Notes: generated by a model not told the origin, from the sequence alone. 64,000 bases of DNA from Actinokineospora diospyrosa (GCF_024171925.1 NZ_JAMTCO010000018.1:1-64000), one strand, 5' to 3'; positions 38,331-51,133 are shown, counted from the first letter of the stretch. Numbers and translations: made by a program.

Positions 38331-39460
38331 TACTCGCCGCCCTCCATCAGGGTCACGAACCGGTCGAAGAGGTTCGCGGCGTCGTGGGGGCCCGCGGCGG
38401 CCTCTGGGTGGTACTGGACGGAGAAAGCGGGGGCTTCGAGGGCCCGCACGCCTTCCACGCAGCCGTCGTTGGGGCAGTAGTGGCTGACGGTGGCCTTGCC
38501 GTAAGGGGTGTCGAAGTCCTTACCGGGCTCGCCTTCCAGCGCGAACCCGTGGTTCTGCGCGGTGATGGCGACGGTGCCGGTGGCCACGTCGATGACGGGG
38601 ATGTTGATGCCGCGGTGGCCGTACCGCAGCTTGTAGGTGCCCAGGCCCAGCGCGCGGCCGAGGATCTGGTTGCCGAAGCAGATGCCGAACAGCGGGATCC
38701 GGCGCTCCAAGATGCCCTGGGTAAGCGCAACGGCGTGGTCGGCGGTGGCGGGGTCGCCGGGGCCGTTGGAGAGGAAGACACCGTCGGCCTCTATGGCCAA
38801 GAGCTCATCGAGGGTGCTCGTCGAAGGCAGCACGTGGGTCTCGATGCCCCGGGCGGCCAACATGCGCGGGGTGTTGGACTTGATGCCCAGGTCCAGCGCG
38901 GCCACCCGGAAACGGCGCTCGCCGTCGGCGGGCACCACGTACGCCTTGTCGGTGCTGACCTCGCCTGCGAGTTCGGCGCCCAGCATGCGCGGGCTCTCCT
39001 GGACGCGCTGGAGCATGGCCTCGGGGTCGGCGAGGTCGCCGCCGGAGAACACGCCCGCGCGCATGGCGCCGCGCTCGCGCAGGTGGCGGGTCAGCGAGCG
39101 GGTGTCGATCCCGCTGATGCCGACGACGCCCTGCTCGACGAGGGCGTCGTCGAGGGAGCGGGTGGAGCGCCAGTTCGAGGCGATGCGGGCCGGGTCGCGC
39201 ACGACGTACCCGGAGACCCAGATGCGACCGGACTCGTCGTCCTCGTCGTTCCAGCCGGTGTTGCCGATCTGCGGGGCGGTCGCGACCACGATCTGGCGGT
39301 GGTACGACGGGTCGGTCAGGGTCTCCTGGTAACCGGTCATCGCGGTGCAGAAGACGATCTCGCCGAAGGTGGTCCCGGTGGCGCCGAAGGCCTCACCGCG
39401 GAACACCCTGCCGTCCTCGAGGACCAGCGCGGCCGCGGTCCGTGTGCTTGTCTCACTCAC
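38330..39460 (-). CDS. carA: Carbamoyl-phosphate synthase small subunit (glutaminase)
   Basis: Releases ammonia from glutamine for CarB. The C-terminal class I amidotransferase domain has the nucleophile in [11 protein letters not shown] (about residue 260) and the His-Glu partners in VQYHPEAA. The N-terminal CPSase domain carries [11 protein letters not shown]. Length is 376 aa. The GTG start overlaps the upstream membrane-protein stop by 8 nt. Confidence 0.98.
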
Positions 39461-40028
39461 CGTCTCGTACCTCCGGTGCGTCGGTGGGGGTCGGGCCGCT
39501 GGGGCTCGTCTTGCTGGAAGACAGAGCGCGCACGGCGGGCACCCACCGGTCGTAGTCGTCTTTGTCGTCGGCCCGGAAGCCGGTGTCGAACTCGTGGCTG
39601 TCGACCGCCCAGCGCACGACGAGCAGCCCGTCGCCGCCCATGACCTTCCCGGCGATGCCCGCCTCGGTGCGGGCCTCGCGGACCGCGCCTGCGGGGATCC
39701 ACACGGCGGTGGCGCCGACGCGGTCGATCAGGACACCGTCGGCGACCAGGTAGGCGGTCGCGTCGGCGCGGAAGCCGATGTCACCGATGGCGACCCGGTC
39801 CTGCCAGCTCGCGGTCGTGACCGTGCTCGCGTAGACGCCGGTGCTCGGCGGCAAGAGCGTCACGGCCGTGCCATCGCTGATCGCCGCCAAGAGGGCGGCA
39901 GGCGCATCGGGGAACGGCGGGAGAACCTCGGCCTGTCTGCGTGCGCGGTTGCGGTAGCCCCACCACATGAGCAGGACCAACAACGCGAGCACCGCGAGGA
40001 ACAGCAAGGTCAGGGTGAAGCGGTTCAC
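39453..40028 (-). CDS. Membrane-anchored PH-like domain protein of the pyr operon
   Basis: A 191-aa protein with one N-terminal membrane segment (about residues 4-24), a short basic stretch, and a soluble domain with [36 protein letters not shown] and LLVVRWAVD, which resembles bacterial PH-like folds. Mycobacteria have an uncharacterised membrane protein in exactly this place between pyrC and carA. The GTG start overlaps the pyrC stop by 4 nt. A role in pyrimidine synthesis is only suggested by this conserved position. Confidence 0.8.
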   Translation of the reverse strand: MNRFTLTLLFLAVLALLVLLMWWGYRNRARRQAEVLPPFPDAPAALLAAISDGTAVTLLPPSTGVYASTVTTASWQDRVAIGDIGFRADATAYLVADGVLIDRVGATAVWIPAGAVREARTEAGIAGKVMGGDGLLVVRWAVDSHEFDTGFRADDKDDYDRWVPAVRALSSSKTSPSGPTPTDAPEVRDGE

Positions 40029-41332
40029 GCGGTGGCCTTCCCGTCGCGGGCGGTCAGCTTGCCGCGCAGGAAGGTGGCCACGACCGCGCCCGGTAGCTCC
40101 ATGCCTTCGTACGGGGTGTTCGTGGCGATGCTGGCCAGTTCCGCGCCGCGCACCGTCCACCGGGCGGCGGGGTCCACGAGGGTGATCGTGGCGGGCTCCC
40201 CCACCGCGATCGGGCGGCCCTGGTCCGGCAGGCCCGCGATCTCGGCGGGCCGCTCGCTCATGACCCGCGCGACGCCGCGCCAGTCCAGCAGGCCCGGCTC
40301 GACCATGGTCGCCACCACGATGGACAGCGCCGTCTGCAACCCGAGCATGCCGGGGCGCGCGGCGGACCACTCGCAGTCCTTGTCCTGGGCGGCGTGCGGG
40401 GCGTGGTCGGTGGCGACGCAGTCGAGCGTGCCGTCGGCCAGCGCCTGCCGCAGCGCCTTCGCGTCGGTGGTCGTGCGCAGCGGCGGGTTGACCTTGTTGA
40501 CCGGGTCGTAGGTGCTGAGCCGCTCGTCGTCGAGCAGCAGGTGGTGCGGGGTGACCTCGGCGGAGACCCGGGTGCCGCGCGCCTTGGCCCAGCGCAGCAC
40601 CTCGGCGGTGCCCTCGGTGGAGACGTGGCAGACGTGCAGCCGGGCGCCGACGTGCTTGGCCAGCAGGCAGTCGCGGGCGACGATGGCCTCCTCGGCGACC
40701 GACGGCCAGCCAGCCAGACCCAGCCGTGCGGCCAGGTCGCCCTCGTGCGCCTGGGCGCCCACGGTCAGCCGGGGTTCCTCGGCGTGCTGGGCGATCACCG
40801 CGTCGAGCGCCTTGGTGTACTCCAGCGCCCGGCGCATGATCAGCGGGTCGGCCACGCACAGGCCGTCGTCGGAGAACAGCCGGACCCGGGCGCTGGAGCG
40901 GGCCATCGTGCCCAGCTCGGCGAGCTTCTCGCCCTTGAGGCCGACGGTGACCGCGCCGACCGGGTGCACGTCGACCAGGCCGATCTCCTGGCCGCGGCGC
41001 CACACGTGCTCGACGACCACGGCGTTGTCGGCGACCGGGTCGGTGTTGGCCATGGCGAAGACCGCCGTGTAGCCGCCGAGGGCGGCCGCGCGGGACCCGG
41101 TCTCGATGGTCTCGGTGTCCTCGCGGCCCGGTTCGCGTAGATGGGTGTGCAGGTCGACGAAGCCCGGCAGGGCTACCAGGCCCGCCGCGTCGATGGTCTC
41201 GGCGGTGTCCTTGTTGGCGAGGCCTTGGCCGATGGCGGTGATCACGCCGTCGGTGACCTCGATGTCGACCGCGTCCTCGCCGTACGGGCGCACGCCCTTG
41301 ATGACCGTTGTCGTGCTGGGGCTGGTGCTCAC
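40025..41332 (-). CDS. pyrC: Dihydroorotase
   Basis: Zinc amidohydrolase that closes the dihydroorotate ring, class I type, 435 aa. Metal ligands lie in [10 protein letters not shown] near residue 60, [17 protein letters not shown] and the catalytic [12 protein letters not shown]. The GTG start overlaps the pyrB stop (GTGA). Confidence 0.97.
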   Translation of the reverse strand: MSTSPSTTTVIKGVRPYGEDAVDIEVTDGVITAIGQGLANKDTAETIDAAGLVALPGFVDLHTHLREPGREDTETIETGSRAAALGGYTAVFAMANTDPVADNAVVVEHVWRRGQEIGLVDVHPVGAVTVGLKGEKLAELGTMARSSARVRLFSDDGLCVADPLIMRRALEYTKALDAVIAQHAEEPRLTVGAQAHEGDLAARLGLAGWPSVAEEAIVARDCLLAKHVGARLHVCHVSTEGTAEVLRWAKARGTRVSAEVTPHHLLLDDERLSTYDPVNKVNPPLRTTTDAKALRQALADGTLDCVATDHAPHAAQDKDCEWSAARPGMLGLQTALSIVVATMVEPGLLDWRGVARVMSERPAEIAGLPDQGRPIAVGEPATITLVDPAARWTVRGAELASIATNTPYEGMELPGAVVATFLRGKLTARDGKATA

Positions 41333-42279
41333 GCGGCGTCCTCCTCTCCGGCCAGCAGGTGGTACAGGACCGCCATGCGCACGTGCACGCCGTTGGCGAC
41401 CTGCTGGGTGATGGCGGCGCGCGGCGAGTCGGCCACGGCGGCGGAGATCTCCATGCCGCGCAGCATCGGACCCGGGTGAAGCACCACCGCGTGGTCGGGC
41501 AGCATCGCCGCGCGGGCCTCGCTGAGGCCGTAGGCGATCGAGTACTCGCGGGCCGACGGGAAGAAACCGCCGTGCATGCGCTCGGCCTGCACGCGCAGCA
41601 TCATCACCGCGTCCGCAGTGGGCAGCTCCGCGTCGAGCTGGTGGGAGATGCGCAGCGAGCCCGCAGCGCCCACCGGCCAGTCAGCGACACCGGTCGGCAG
41701 CAACGTCGGCGGGGCTACCAGCACGACCTCCGCGCCGAAGGACGTCAGCAGGTGCACGTTGGACCGCGCTACCCGGCTGTGCAGGACATCACCGACGATC
41801 GCGATCCGGCGGCCCTCGACGCTACCGAGGCGCTCGCGCAGGGTGGCCATGTCGAGCAGCGCTTGCGTCGGGTGCTCGTGGGTGCCGTCACCGGCGTTGA
41901 CCACGCTGGTGTTGGTGTGCGCGAGCCAGGACGCCAAGCGGTGCGCGGCGCCGGAGGCGGGGTGGCGCACCACGACGCAGTCGGCGCCCGCGGCGGCCAG
42001 CGTCAACGCGGTGTCGCGCAGGGACTCGCCCTTCTTCACCGAAGATCCACCGGCGGAGACGTTCACCACATCCGCGCTCATCCACTTCCCGGCGATCTCG
42101 AAGGAGACCCTGGTGCGGGTGGAGTCCTCGTAGAAGCAGGTGATCACGGTCCGACCGCGCAGCGTGGGCAGCTTCTTGACCTCGCGGCCCAGCAGCGTGC
42201 GCTTGAGGCCGTCGGCGGTGTCGAGGATGGCCAGGGCGGTCGCCGGGTCCAGGCCCTCGGTGCCCAGCAGGTGCTTCAC
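41329..42279 (-). CDS. pyrB: Aspartate carbamoyltransferase catalytic subunit
   Basis: Joins carbamoyl phosphate and aspartate. The [10 protein letters not shown] motif near residue 52 and HPTQALLD near 133 bind carbamoyl phosphate, and [11 protein letters not shown] lies near the C-terminus. Length is 316 aa. No regulatory pyrI is present. The GTG start overlaps the pyrR stop. Confidence 0.97.
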   Translation of the reverse strand: MKHLLGTEGLDPATALAILDTADGLKRTLLGREVKKLPTLRGRTVITCFYEDSTRTRVSFEIAGKWMSADVVNVSAGGSSVKKGESLRDTALTLAAAGADCVVVRHPASGAAHRLASWLAHTNTSVVNAGDGTHEHPTQALLDMATLRERLGSVEGRRIAIVGDVLHSRVARSNVHLLTSFGAEVVLVAPPTLLPTGVADWPVGAAGSLRISHQLDAELPTADAVMMLRVQAERMHGGFFPSAREYSIAYGLSEARAAMLPDHAVVLHPGPMLRGMEISAAVADSPRAAITQQVANGVHVRMAVLYHLLAGEEDAA

Positions 42280-42866
42280 GCGCCATCACCGGCCCGGTGC
42301 AGCAGGACCGCGTCGCGGCCATCGGTCTCGGTGAACAGGACGTGGACCTCCTCGGAACGCGCGGTGGGCACGTTCTTGCCCACGTAGTCGGCGCGGATGG
42401 GCAGTTCGCGGTGACCGCGGTCGACCAGCACGGCCAGTTGCACCGCGCGCGGGCGGCCGACGTCGCGCAGCGCGTCGAGCGCGGCGCGGATGGTGCGGCC
42501 GGAGAACAGCACGTCGTCGACCAGGATGACCAGCGCGTCCTCGATGCCCCCCGGCGGCAGCGCGGTCTGCCCGAGCGGGCGGGTCGGCTTGCGGCGCAGG
42601 TCATCGCGGTAGAGCGTGACGTCGAGCGCCCCGACGGGGACCTGGATGTCGCTGAAGTCGGCCACCCGCTTGGCCAGCCGCAGGGCCAGCGGCGCGCCCC
42701 GGGTGGGGATGCCGAGCAACACGACGGGACTGGCGCCGGACGCGCCGAGCGAGGTCTTCTCGATGACCTGATGGGCCATTCGGGCGATGGTGCGCGCGAC
42801 GTCACCGGCGGAGAGCAGCTCGCGCCGCTCGGCCGGTTCCGGCGCGCCACGGGGCCGTGGCGGCAC
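42276..42866 (-). CDS. pyrR: PyrR bifunctional pyrimidine regulator / uracil phosphoribosyltransferase
   Basis: UMP/UTP-sensing RNA-binding regulator with weak UPRTase activity, 196 aa. The PRPP loop [14 protein letters not shown] is near residue 115, and the basic, dimer-facing segments for RNA binding are present. The GTG start follows GGAAGGAGT. First gene of pyrRBC-x-carAB-pyrF; an RNA loop of PyrR-binding type sits just upstream. Confidence 0.96.
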   Translation of the reverse strand: MPPRPRGAPEPAERRELLSAGDVARTIARMAHQVIEKTSLGASGASPVVLLGIPTRGAPLALRLAKRVADFSDIQVPVGALDVTLYRDDLRRKPTRPLGQTALPPGGIEDALVILVDDVLFSGRTIRAALDALRDVGRPRAVQLAVLVDRGHRELPIRADYVGKNVPTARSEEVHVLFTETDGRDAVLLHRAGDGA

Positions 42867-42872
42867 TGGGGA

Positions 42873-42906
42873 CTCCTTCCCCGCCTCGCCGGACGGGTCA
42901 TTAAAG
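42873..42906 (-). promoter_or_regulatory. PyrR-binding RNA loop overlapping the pyrR ribosome-binding region
   Basis: Read on the minus strand, CTTTAATGACCCGTCCGGCG is followed by AGGCGGGGAAGGAG. CCCG and CGGG form the stem around the loop TCCGGCGAGG. This matches the Bacillus PyrR target pattern (TCCAGAGAGGC in a hairpin loop). The AAGGAG that follows is the pyrR Shine-Dalgarno. The arrangement fits translational repression as described in mycobacteria; there is no adjoining terminator hairpin. Confidence 0.7.
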
Positions 42907-42965
42907 GTGTCTAGCGACCCCTCTGACCTGGGATCGCCCCGACCGTACCAGCATGACTTCGGCCA

Positions 42966-42981
42966 CTGACCGGGTGGTCAG
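42966..42981. promoter_or_regulatory. Short palindrome in the pyrR/bldD divergent region
   Basis: CTGACC-GGGT-GGTCAG, a perfect 6-bp inverted repeat, lies about 100 nt upstream of pyrR and about 35 nt upstream of the proposed bldD -35. It may be an operator for one or both divergent promoters. No regulator is assigned. Confidence 0.35.
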
Positions 42982-43015
42982 GGCGGGGTGGGAACTGTGT
43001 CCTTGGCGAACCAGC

Positions 43016-43043
43016 TTGACCTGGTGACAACTCTGGGTAACCA
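43016..43043 (+). promoter_or_regulatory. Candidate bldD promoter (-35 TTGACC, 16-nt spacer, -10 TAACCA)
   Basis: TTGACC at 43016-43021 and TAACCA at 43038-43043, followed by a leader of about 70 nt to the bldD ATG. The spacer contains GGTGACA and the -10 lies in GGTAACC, an imperfect dyad. This could be a BldD autoregulatory site, but the match to the BldD consensus is weak. Confidence 0.45.
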
Positions 43044-43119
43044 TTACTCTGCGTGTTGATTTGAAGCTACCCGCGGCAGTCCATAGCGCCGACGGGGCGA
43101 ACGAATGGAGAACCGCCGC

Positions 43120-43608
43120 ATGGGCGACTACGCCAAGGCGCTAGGGGCCAAGCTCCGCGCCATCCGCCAGCAGCAGGGGCTGTCGCTGCACGGCGTCGAG
43201 CAGAAGTCCGGTGGCCGCTGGAAGGCCGTCGTGGTCGGCTCGTACGAGCGCGGAGACCGCGCCGTCACCGTCCAGAAGCTCGCCGAGCTGGCCGACTTCT
43301 ACGGCGTGCCGGTGGTGGAACTCCTCCCCGAGGGCCGGGTCCCCTCCGGTGCCGAGCCCGCCACCAAGATCGTGATCAACCTGGAGCGGCTGCAGCAGCT
43401 GCCCGCGGAGAAGGTCGGTCCGCTGGCCCGCTACGCCGCCACCATCCAGAGCCAGCGCGGCGACTACAACGGCAAGGTGCTGTCGATCCGCACCGAGGAC
43501 CTGCGCTCGCTGGCGATCATCTACGACATGACCCCCGGTGAGCTCACCGAGCAGCTGATCGACTGGGGCGTGCTGCCCCCCGAGGCGCGCCCGTCCAAGG
43601 AGGACTAG
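43120..43608 (+). CDS. bldD: BldD, c-di-GMP-responsive master developmental regulator
   Basis: A 162-aa orthologue of Streptomyces BldD. The N-terminal XRE helix-turn-helix (residues 6-70) contains KLRAIRQQQGLSLHGVE and VVVGSYERGDRAVTVQKLAE. The C-terminal domain has RGD at 113-115 and RTED at 124-127, the RxD-x8-RxxD signature that binds tetrameric c-di-GMP in Streptomyces. ATG at 43120 is chosen over a MENRR extension because it has GGAG at 9-nt spacing and matches the family N-terminus. It indicates a sporulating or filamentous life style. Confidence 0.95.
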   Translation: MGDYAKALGAKLRAIRQQQGLSLHGVEQKSGGRWKAVVVGSYERGDRAVTVQKLAELADFYGVPVVELLPEGRVPSGAEPATKIVINLERLQQLPAEKVGPLARYAATIQSQRGDYNGKVLSIRTEDLRSLAIIYDMTPGELTEQLIDWGVLPPEARPSKED

Positions 43609-43622
43609 ATTCGCCCTCGCCG

Positions 43623-43668
43623 ACACCCGACCGCGCAGACGGGGATGCTGCCCGGTCGGGTGTTCTTT
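43623..43668 (+). terminator. bldD terminator
   Basis: A perfect 10-bp stem ACACCCGACC / GGTCGGGTGT enclosing 21 nt, followed at once by TCTTT. It starts 15 nt after the bldD stop and lies before the convergent nusB stop. Confidence 0.8.
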
Positions 43669-43699
43669 ATGCCCTGAAGCCGCCTCGGGCGGGGGGCCG

Positions 43700-44119
43700 T
43701 CAGAGGGTGGCGCGCAGGCGGTCGGCGATGCCGCCGATGCGACCGAGGACCCCGTTGACGAAGCGCGGGGAGTCGTCGGTGGACAGCGACTTGGCCAGCT
43801 GCACGGCCTCGTCGATGGCGACCGCGTCCGGCACGTCCTGGGCCCACAGCAGCTCGTAGAGGCCCAACCGCAGGACCGCGAGGTCCACGGCGGGCATCCG
43901 GTTGAGCGTCCAGCCCTCGGCGTGCTCGGTGAGCAGTTCGTCGATGCGGGCGCGGTGGGTGGTGACGCCCTCGACCAAGGTCACCGTATAGTCGTTGACC
44001 GGGGGGACGTCGGGTGAGCCGACCCGGTCGGCCAGCAGGCTGACCGGGTCCTCCCCGCGGACGGCGGCCTCGAAGAGCAGGTCCACGGCCCGTTTGCGTG
44101 CTTTGCTGCGAGCGCCCAC
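43700..44119 (-). CDS. nusB: Transcription antitermination factor NusB
   Basis: All-helical RNA-binding protein, 139 aa, that acts with NusE at rRNA boxA elements such as the one at 321-349. The conserved ARKRAVDLLFEA lies at the N-terminus, RMPAVDLAVLRLGLYELLW in the middle and SPRFVNGVLGRI near the C-terminus. The GTG start lies directly after the efp stop, the usual efp-nusB arrangement. Confidence 0.97.
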   Translation of the reverse strand: MGARSKARKRAVDLLFEAAVRGEDPVSLLADRVGSPDVPPVNDYTVTLVEGVTTHRARIDELLTEHAEGWTLNRMPAVDLAVLRLGLYELLWAQDVPDAVAIDEAVQLAKSLSTDDSPRFVNGVLGRIGGIADRLRATL

Positions 44120-44120
44120 G

Positions 44121-44684
44121 TCAGCTGTTGACTCGGCCGAGGTACCGGCCGTCGCGGGTGTCGACCTTGACCTTCTCGCCCGTGGTCACGAACAGCGGCA
44201 CCTGGATCTCGGCGCCGGTCTCCAGCCGCGCGGGCTTGGTGCCGCCGGTGGAGCGGTCGCCCTGCAGGCCGGGGTCGGTGTGCTCGATGACCAGCTCCAC
44301 CGAGGTCGGCAGCTCGATGAACAGCGGCACGCCCTCGTGCGAGGACACGACCGCGGTGCCGTTCTCCAGCAGGAAGCGCGACTCCTCGCCCACGGTCTCG
44401 GCGCTGATGGAGGTCTGCTCGTAGCTCTCCCCGTCCATGAAGACGAAGTCGGAGCCGTCCTTGTAGAGGTAGGTCATCTCGCGGCGGTCCACGGTGGCGG
44501 TCTCGACCTTGACGCCCGCGTTGAACGTCTTGTCGACGACCTTGCCGGTGAGCACGTGCTTGAGCTTGGTGCGCACGAACGCCGGACCCTTGCCCGGCTT
44601 GACGTGCTGGAACTCGGTGACGGTCCACAGCTGGCCCTCGAGGTTGAGCACCAGGCCGTTCTTCAGGTCGTTGGTCGAGGCCAC
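44121..44684 (-). CDS. efp: Translation elongation factor P
   Basis: Relieves ribosome stalling at polyproline. Three beta-barrel domains fit 187 aa. The tip loop is KPGKGPAF at residues 29-36, and the family signature lies in the C-terminal [23 protein letters not shown] region. No gene for EpmA or EarP is seen nearby, in line with the unmodified-lysine type of many actinobacteria. GTG start, 42 nt after pepQ. Confidence 0.97.
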   Translation of the reverse strand: MASTNDLKNGLVLNLEGQLWTVTEFQHVKPGKGPAFVRTKLKHVLTGKVVDKTFNAGVKVETATVDRREMTYLYKDGSDFVFMDGESYEQTSISAETVGEESRFLLENGTAVVSSHEGVPLFIELPTSVELVIEHTDPGLQGDRSTGGTKPARLETGAEIQVPLFVTTGEKVKVDTRDGRYLGRVNS

Positions 44685-44726
44685 TGGGGGGATCTCCTGT
44701 TGTCCGCGCGTGGCCGTCCGCCGGGT

Positions 44727-45818
44727 CTAGACGACCATGAGTTGCTTGGTGGTCTGCGTGAGGAGCTCGGGATGGGAATCCCGCACGACGAGCGTGTCCT
44801 CGATGCGGACGCCACCGAGCCCGGACAGGTAAACACCCGGCTCGACGGTGACCGCCATTGCGGCCGAAAGTGTACCTTCGCCGGTTTTCGCCAGGCTCGG
44901 TGCCTCATGGATCTGCAGGCCGACACCGTGGCCGAGCCCGTGCAGGAATTGCGCCCCACGCCCGGCGTCCTCGATGACCTGGCGCGCTGCGGCGTCCACA
45001 ACGGACACCGGGGTGCCCGGCAGCAGCGCGGCGGTCCCGGCGGCCTGGGCGGCGGCGACCAGGTCGTAGATCTCGCGCTGCCAGTCCGCGGGGGTGCCCA
45101 GGACCAGGGTGCGGGTCATGTCGGAGTGGTAGCCGTGCAACTGGGCGCCGAAGTCGAGCTTGACGAAGTCACCCGTCCGAAGGACCCCGTCCGTGGGGCG
45201 GTGGTGCGGGATGGCCGAGTTGGCACCCGTGGCGATGATCGTGTCGAAGGCCGGTGCTGCCGCACCGTGATCGCGCATCCGGTCCTCGAGGTCGCGGGCG
45301 ACCTCACGCTCGGTGCGCCCCGGCCGGATCCCGCCCTCGGCGATCAGCTCCGCGAGCGCGGCGTCACCGATCGCGCACGCCTGCCGCAGCGCCTCGACCT
45401 CGGTGTCGTCCTTGACCAGCCGCAGCGCCTCGACCAGCTGCGGCGCCCTGGCCAGCTCGACCCCCTCGGCGGCCCGGCTGAGCGCGTCGAGGCCGTCCAC
45501 GGTGACGTGCTGGCTCTCGAACCCGAGCACGCCCAGCCGGTCGGCCGCGGCGCGCGCGGCCAGCGCCTGGGCGCTGGCGCGGTCGATGAGCCGCTCCAGG
45601 CCGGGCACCTGCTCGGCGGACTGCTCCTGGTAGCGCCCGTCGGTGCAGAAGACCGTCCGGTCATCGCCGTCGACGTGGACGAGGAGGGCCCCGTTGGAGC
45701 CGGTGAACCCGGTGAGGTAGCGCAGGTTGCGCAGGTCACCGATGAGGAGGGCGGTGAGGCCCCGGTCGCGCAGGGTGCTGCGCAACGCGGCGCGTCGTCG
45801 CTCGTGCGGGTCGGACAT
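44727..45818 (-). CDS. pepQ: Xaa-Pro aminopeptidase/dipeptidase (M24B)
   Basis: Dinuclear-metal peptidase, 363 aa. Metal ligands are seen as the Asp pair in DFGAQLHGYHSDMTRT, the His in HGLGHGVGLQIHE, and Glu residues in VEPGVYL and RIEDT. The N-terminal creatinase-like domain has NLRYLTGFTGSNGALLV. The pepQ-efp-nusB order is standard in actinobacteria. The ATG at 45818 has only a weak AAGG upstream; in-frame upstream sequence is low-complexity and rejected. Confidence 0.93.
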   Translation of the reverse strand: MSDPHERRRAALRSTLRDRGLTALLIGDLRNLRYLTGFTGSNGALLVHVDGDDRTVFCTDGRYQEQSAEQVPGLERLIDRASAQALAARAAADRLGVLGFESQHVTVDGLDALSRAAEGVELARAPQLVEALRLVKDDTEVEALRQACAIGDAALAELIAEGGIRPGRTEREVARDLEDRMRDHGAAAPAFDTIIATGANSAIPHHRPTDGVLRTGDFVKLDFGAQLHGYHSDMTRTLVLGTPADWQREIYDLVAAAQAAGTAALLPGTPVSVVDAAARQVIEDAGRGAQFLHGLGHGVGLQIHEAPSLAKTGEGTLSAAMAVTVEPGVYLSGLGGVRIEDTLVVRDSHPELLTQTTKQLMVV

Positions 45819-45856
45819 GACCTTGAGCTTAGAGCGCCGCCGCCTACTCTTGGGTA

Positions 45857-46393
45857 ATGCGAACCTGGCTGACCCGAGGCGCCACCCTGGCCGCCGTGCA
45901 CGCGGTGGCGGCGGTGACCGTCGCGGCCGCCAAGGCCACCGACCCGACCGGCTGGACAGCGCTGTCGGCGGTGGTCCTGGGCGTCCTGGTCGCCGCGGCG
46001 GCGGTGTGGGCGGCGGTGGACGCGTGGCGCGGGCTGCCGGACCGGGGTCGGACGTGGGTCGCCGCGGCCCTGGTCGCGGGCTGGGGCTCGGCGGTGCTGG
46101 GGGTGATCGGGCGGGGGCTGTTCGTCGACCAGACCGGCCCGAGCGCCCTGGGCCAGGCACTTACCGGCGGGGCGGCCTTCACGGCCCTGCTCGTGCTGGT
46201 CCCCGCGGCGCTGGGTTTGGTCGTCGGCCCGCACCTGGACGGGCGTCGCCCCGCAGTCAGCCCGCCGGACGGTGACCCGGGTTCAGCGTCCGCGCCCGAG
46301 GCCCGCACCGGCACGTCCCGGTCGCCATCACCGCGCCCGCGACGCATTCGGCCGACCCCGTCGCCGCGTCCGCGCCGCGCGCGGTCGGACTAG
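45857..46393 (+). CDS. Conserved actinobacterial four-helix membrane protein
   Basis: A 178-aa protein with four predicted membrane segments at about residues 9-27, 34-57, 66-88 and 100-125. A Pro/Arg/Ser-rich cytoplasmic tail of about 50 residues follows. The GRGLFVDQTGPSALGQAL loop before the last helix is typical of the group found beside pepQ and aroQ in mycobacteria. Function unknown. TACTCT ends 6 nt before the ATG, which points to a leaderless mRNA. Confidence 0.75.
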   Translation: MRTWLTRGATLAAVHAVAAVTVAAAKATDPTGWTALSAVVLGVLVAAAAVWAAVDAWRGLPDRGRTWVAAALVAGWGSAVLGVIGRGLFVDQTGPSALGQALTGGAAFTALLVLVPAALGLVVGPHLDGRRPAVSPPDGDPGSASAPEARTGTSRSPSPRPRRIRPTPSPRPRRARSD

Positions 46394-46460
46394 GTTCCGC
46401 GGCGGCCGAACGAGAACTTCCCAGACACCCGCACGGGCGTGTCCACGAGCGTCCTGGGTG

Positions 46461-49727
<3,267 letters not shown>

Positions 49728-50010
49728 GCCCAGATCCTGTCATGACACCCAGACCCGCCCGCGTCCGGCCAATCGCCCAACCTCCACGTGAGACCCGCCA
49801 CTCACCCCCTTTCCGTGTTCGCCCACCGAAACACCTTGTCCGCCTGGTTGTTCGACCACCCCGCCGCTCACACCACCCGGTGATCCGGCGGAATGCCGCC
49901 CACCCCCGGCACTCTCGATCCAGGGTCACTCACCCGGCCAGACAGCAGGTCAACGACCTGCCCGAAGGTCACCTAACTGCCTGACCTGGCGCAGCATCGC
50001 CGACCTCGCC

Positions 50011-50212
50011 ACCTCCCAGCCGCACGTCATCACTCCCAGCCGCACCTCACCGATCACAGCCGCAACCAATCCCAGCCGCACCTCCCAGATCTCCAGCCGC
50101 ACCCCACCAAACCAATCCCAACCGCACCTCCTAATCGCACCTCCCAAGCGCACCTCACCGATCCCAACCGCACCCCTCCCAGACCGCCCAGTCGCACCTC
50201 CCAGCCGCGCCG
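50011..50212. repeat. Degenerate short repeat cluster in the 49728-50575 spacer
   Basis: About eleven copies of a core close to TCCCAGCCGCACCTC occur at irregular spacing of roughly 10-30 bp; the last third becomes very degenerate. The whole 848-bp spacer between aroC and the next gene holds no convincing gene: 49728-50010 contains the aroC upstream region, including a TGTCATGACA palindrome at 49738-49747, and 50213-50575 is GC-rich with no recognised element apart from the promoter of the next gene. Confidence 0.7.
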
Positions 50213-50575
50213 CAACCGTCGCCCAGGCCCCGTTCACCGCCGACGCCACCCTCTCGCCGCCCACACGCCACGCCCAGTCGACCCGCCCAGTCGACCCCGG
50301 CCACGACGCCCTCGCCCGAACTCCATCCACCAGTCGAGCCCTACGACGACCTAGCGGCAAGGCCACCCGACTCGGACCAGCAACCGGATCCGGCGACTGA
50401 GCCCCGGTACCCACCCCCGCCCAGGCTGACCGATCGGCCTGAACACCGACCCCCTGCAACGGAAACGCGTCGCCGAGCAGGTCGAGGGACAGGTGATGCG
50501 CCGGTCCGAAGAGGACTCCTTGGTGATCGCGAAATGCGATGGCACCAGAGATCGAGCCGCGGCGATACTGCGCCG

Positions 50576-51133
50576 GTGGAACTGAGACCGTGGGAAGTTG
50601 AGCGCGCCAGGGAGTTCGCGGCACTGCGAGGCAGACGCGTCGAGTCGTGGGTCGGGGAGGAGTTCGCTCTACGCGAGAACTTCGAGGGCAATGGCCCCCA
50701 GTTCGAGGACCCCGAAGTGCCCTTCGTACAGATGAACGGACTCCAAGCCAACCTCGACCACGGCGAGGCTTTCAGCATCACCGACTACCAGAGCGACGAC
50801 GCATGGGGCCTGTTCCCGTGGCCCGGCGCCCACTACGAGTACCGGCCCGCAGACGGCATCTACCGCTGGCGTCCCCTCCCCGAACTCCCGACAGGCGACG
50901 TCGATGAGGTCGTCGTCCTCGCCGACGCCGAGACCGGACTCCTGGCCGAAGTACACCTGGTCATCGGCGGGAACCTCCTTGCCCTGGTCTCCGGCGAGGT
51001 GATCGAACGCGGCAACGGCACCGTGGACATCGTCAGACTCGACGAGTGCGTCCTGGTCTTCACCAACCCCGACGACATCGACCGCGTCCCCTGGTCCAAC
51101 CCCCTCTCCACCTTGATACCGGTCCACCGCTGA
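50576..51133 (+). CDS. Uncharacterised protein, full-length member of a tandem pair
   Basis: 185 aa if started at GTG 50576 (product begins MELRPWEVERAREFAAL). Acidic, no membrane segment and no recognised domain. The C-terminal 60 residues, EVHLVIGGNLLALVSGEVIE through NPLSTLIPVHR, are also found in the next small gene. A GATACT hexamer ends 5 nt before the GTG and no Shine-Dalgarno is visible, so the mRNA is probably leaderless. Similar in style to SMI1/KNR4-like or immunity-type small proteins, but I cannot assign it. Confidence 0.65.
   Translation: MELRPWEVERAREFAALRGRRVESWVGEEFALRENFEGNGPQFEDPEVPFVQMNGLQANLDHGEAFSITDYQSDDAWGLFPWPGAHYEYRPADGIYRWRPLPELPTGDVDEVVVLADAETGLLAEVHLVIGGNLLALVSGEVIERGNGTVDIVRLDECVLVFTNPDDIDRVPWSNPLSTLIPVHR

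Noticed and set aside
49950-50624. 224-codon minus-strand ORF with repeated GEVRLG segments
   Set aside because: The peptide repeat is the translation of the degenerate DNA repeat at 50011-50212; the product lacks any domain and overlaps the promoter and start of the 50576 gene.
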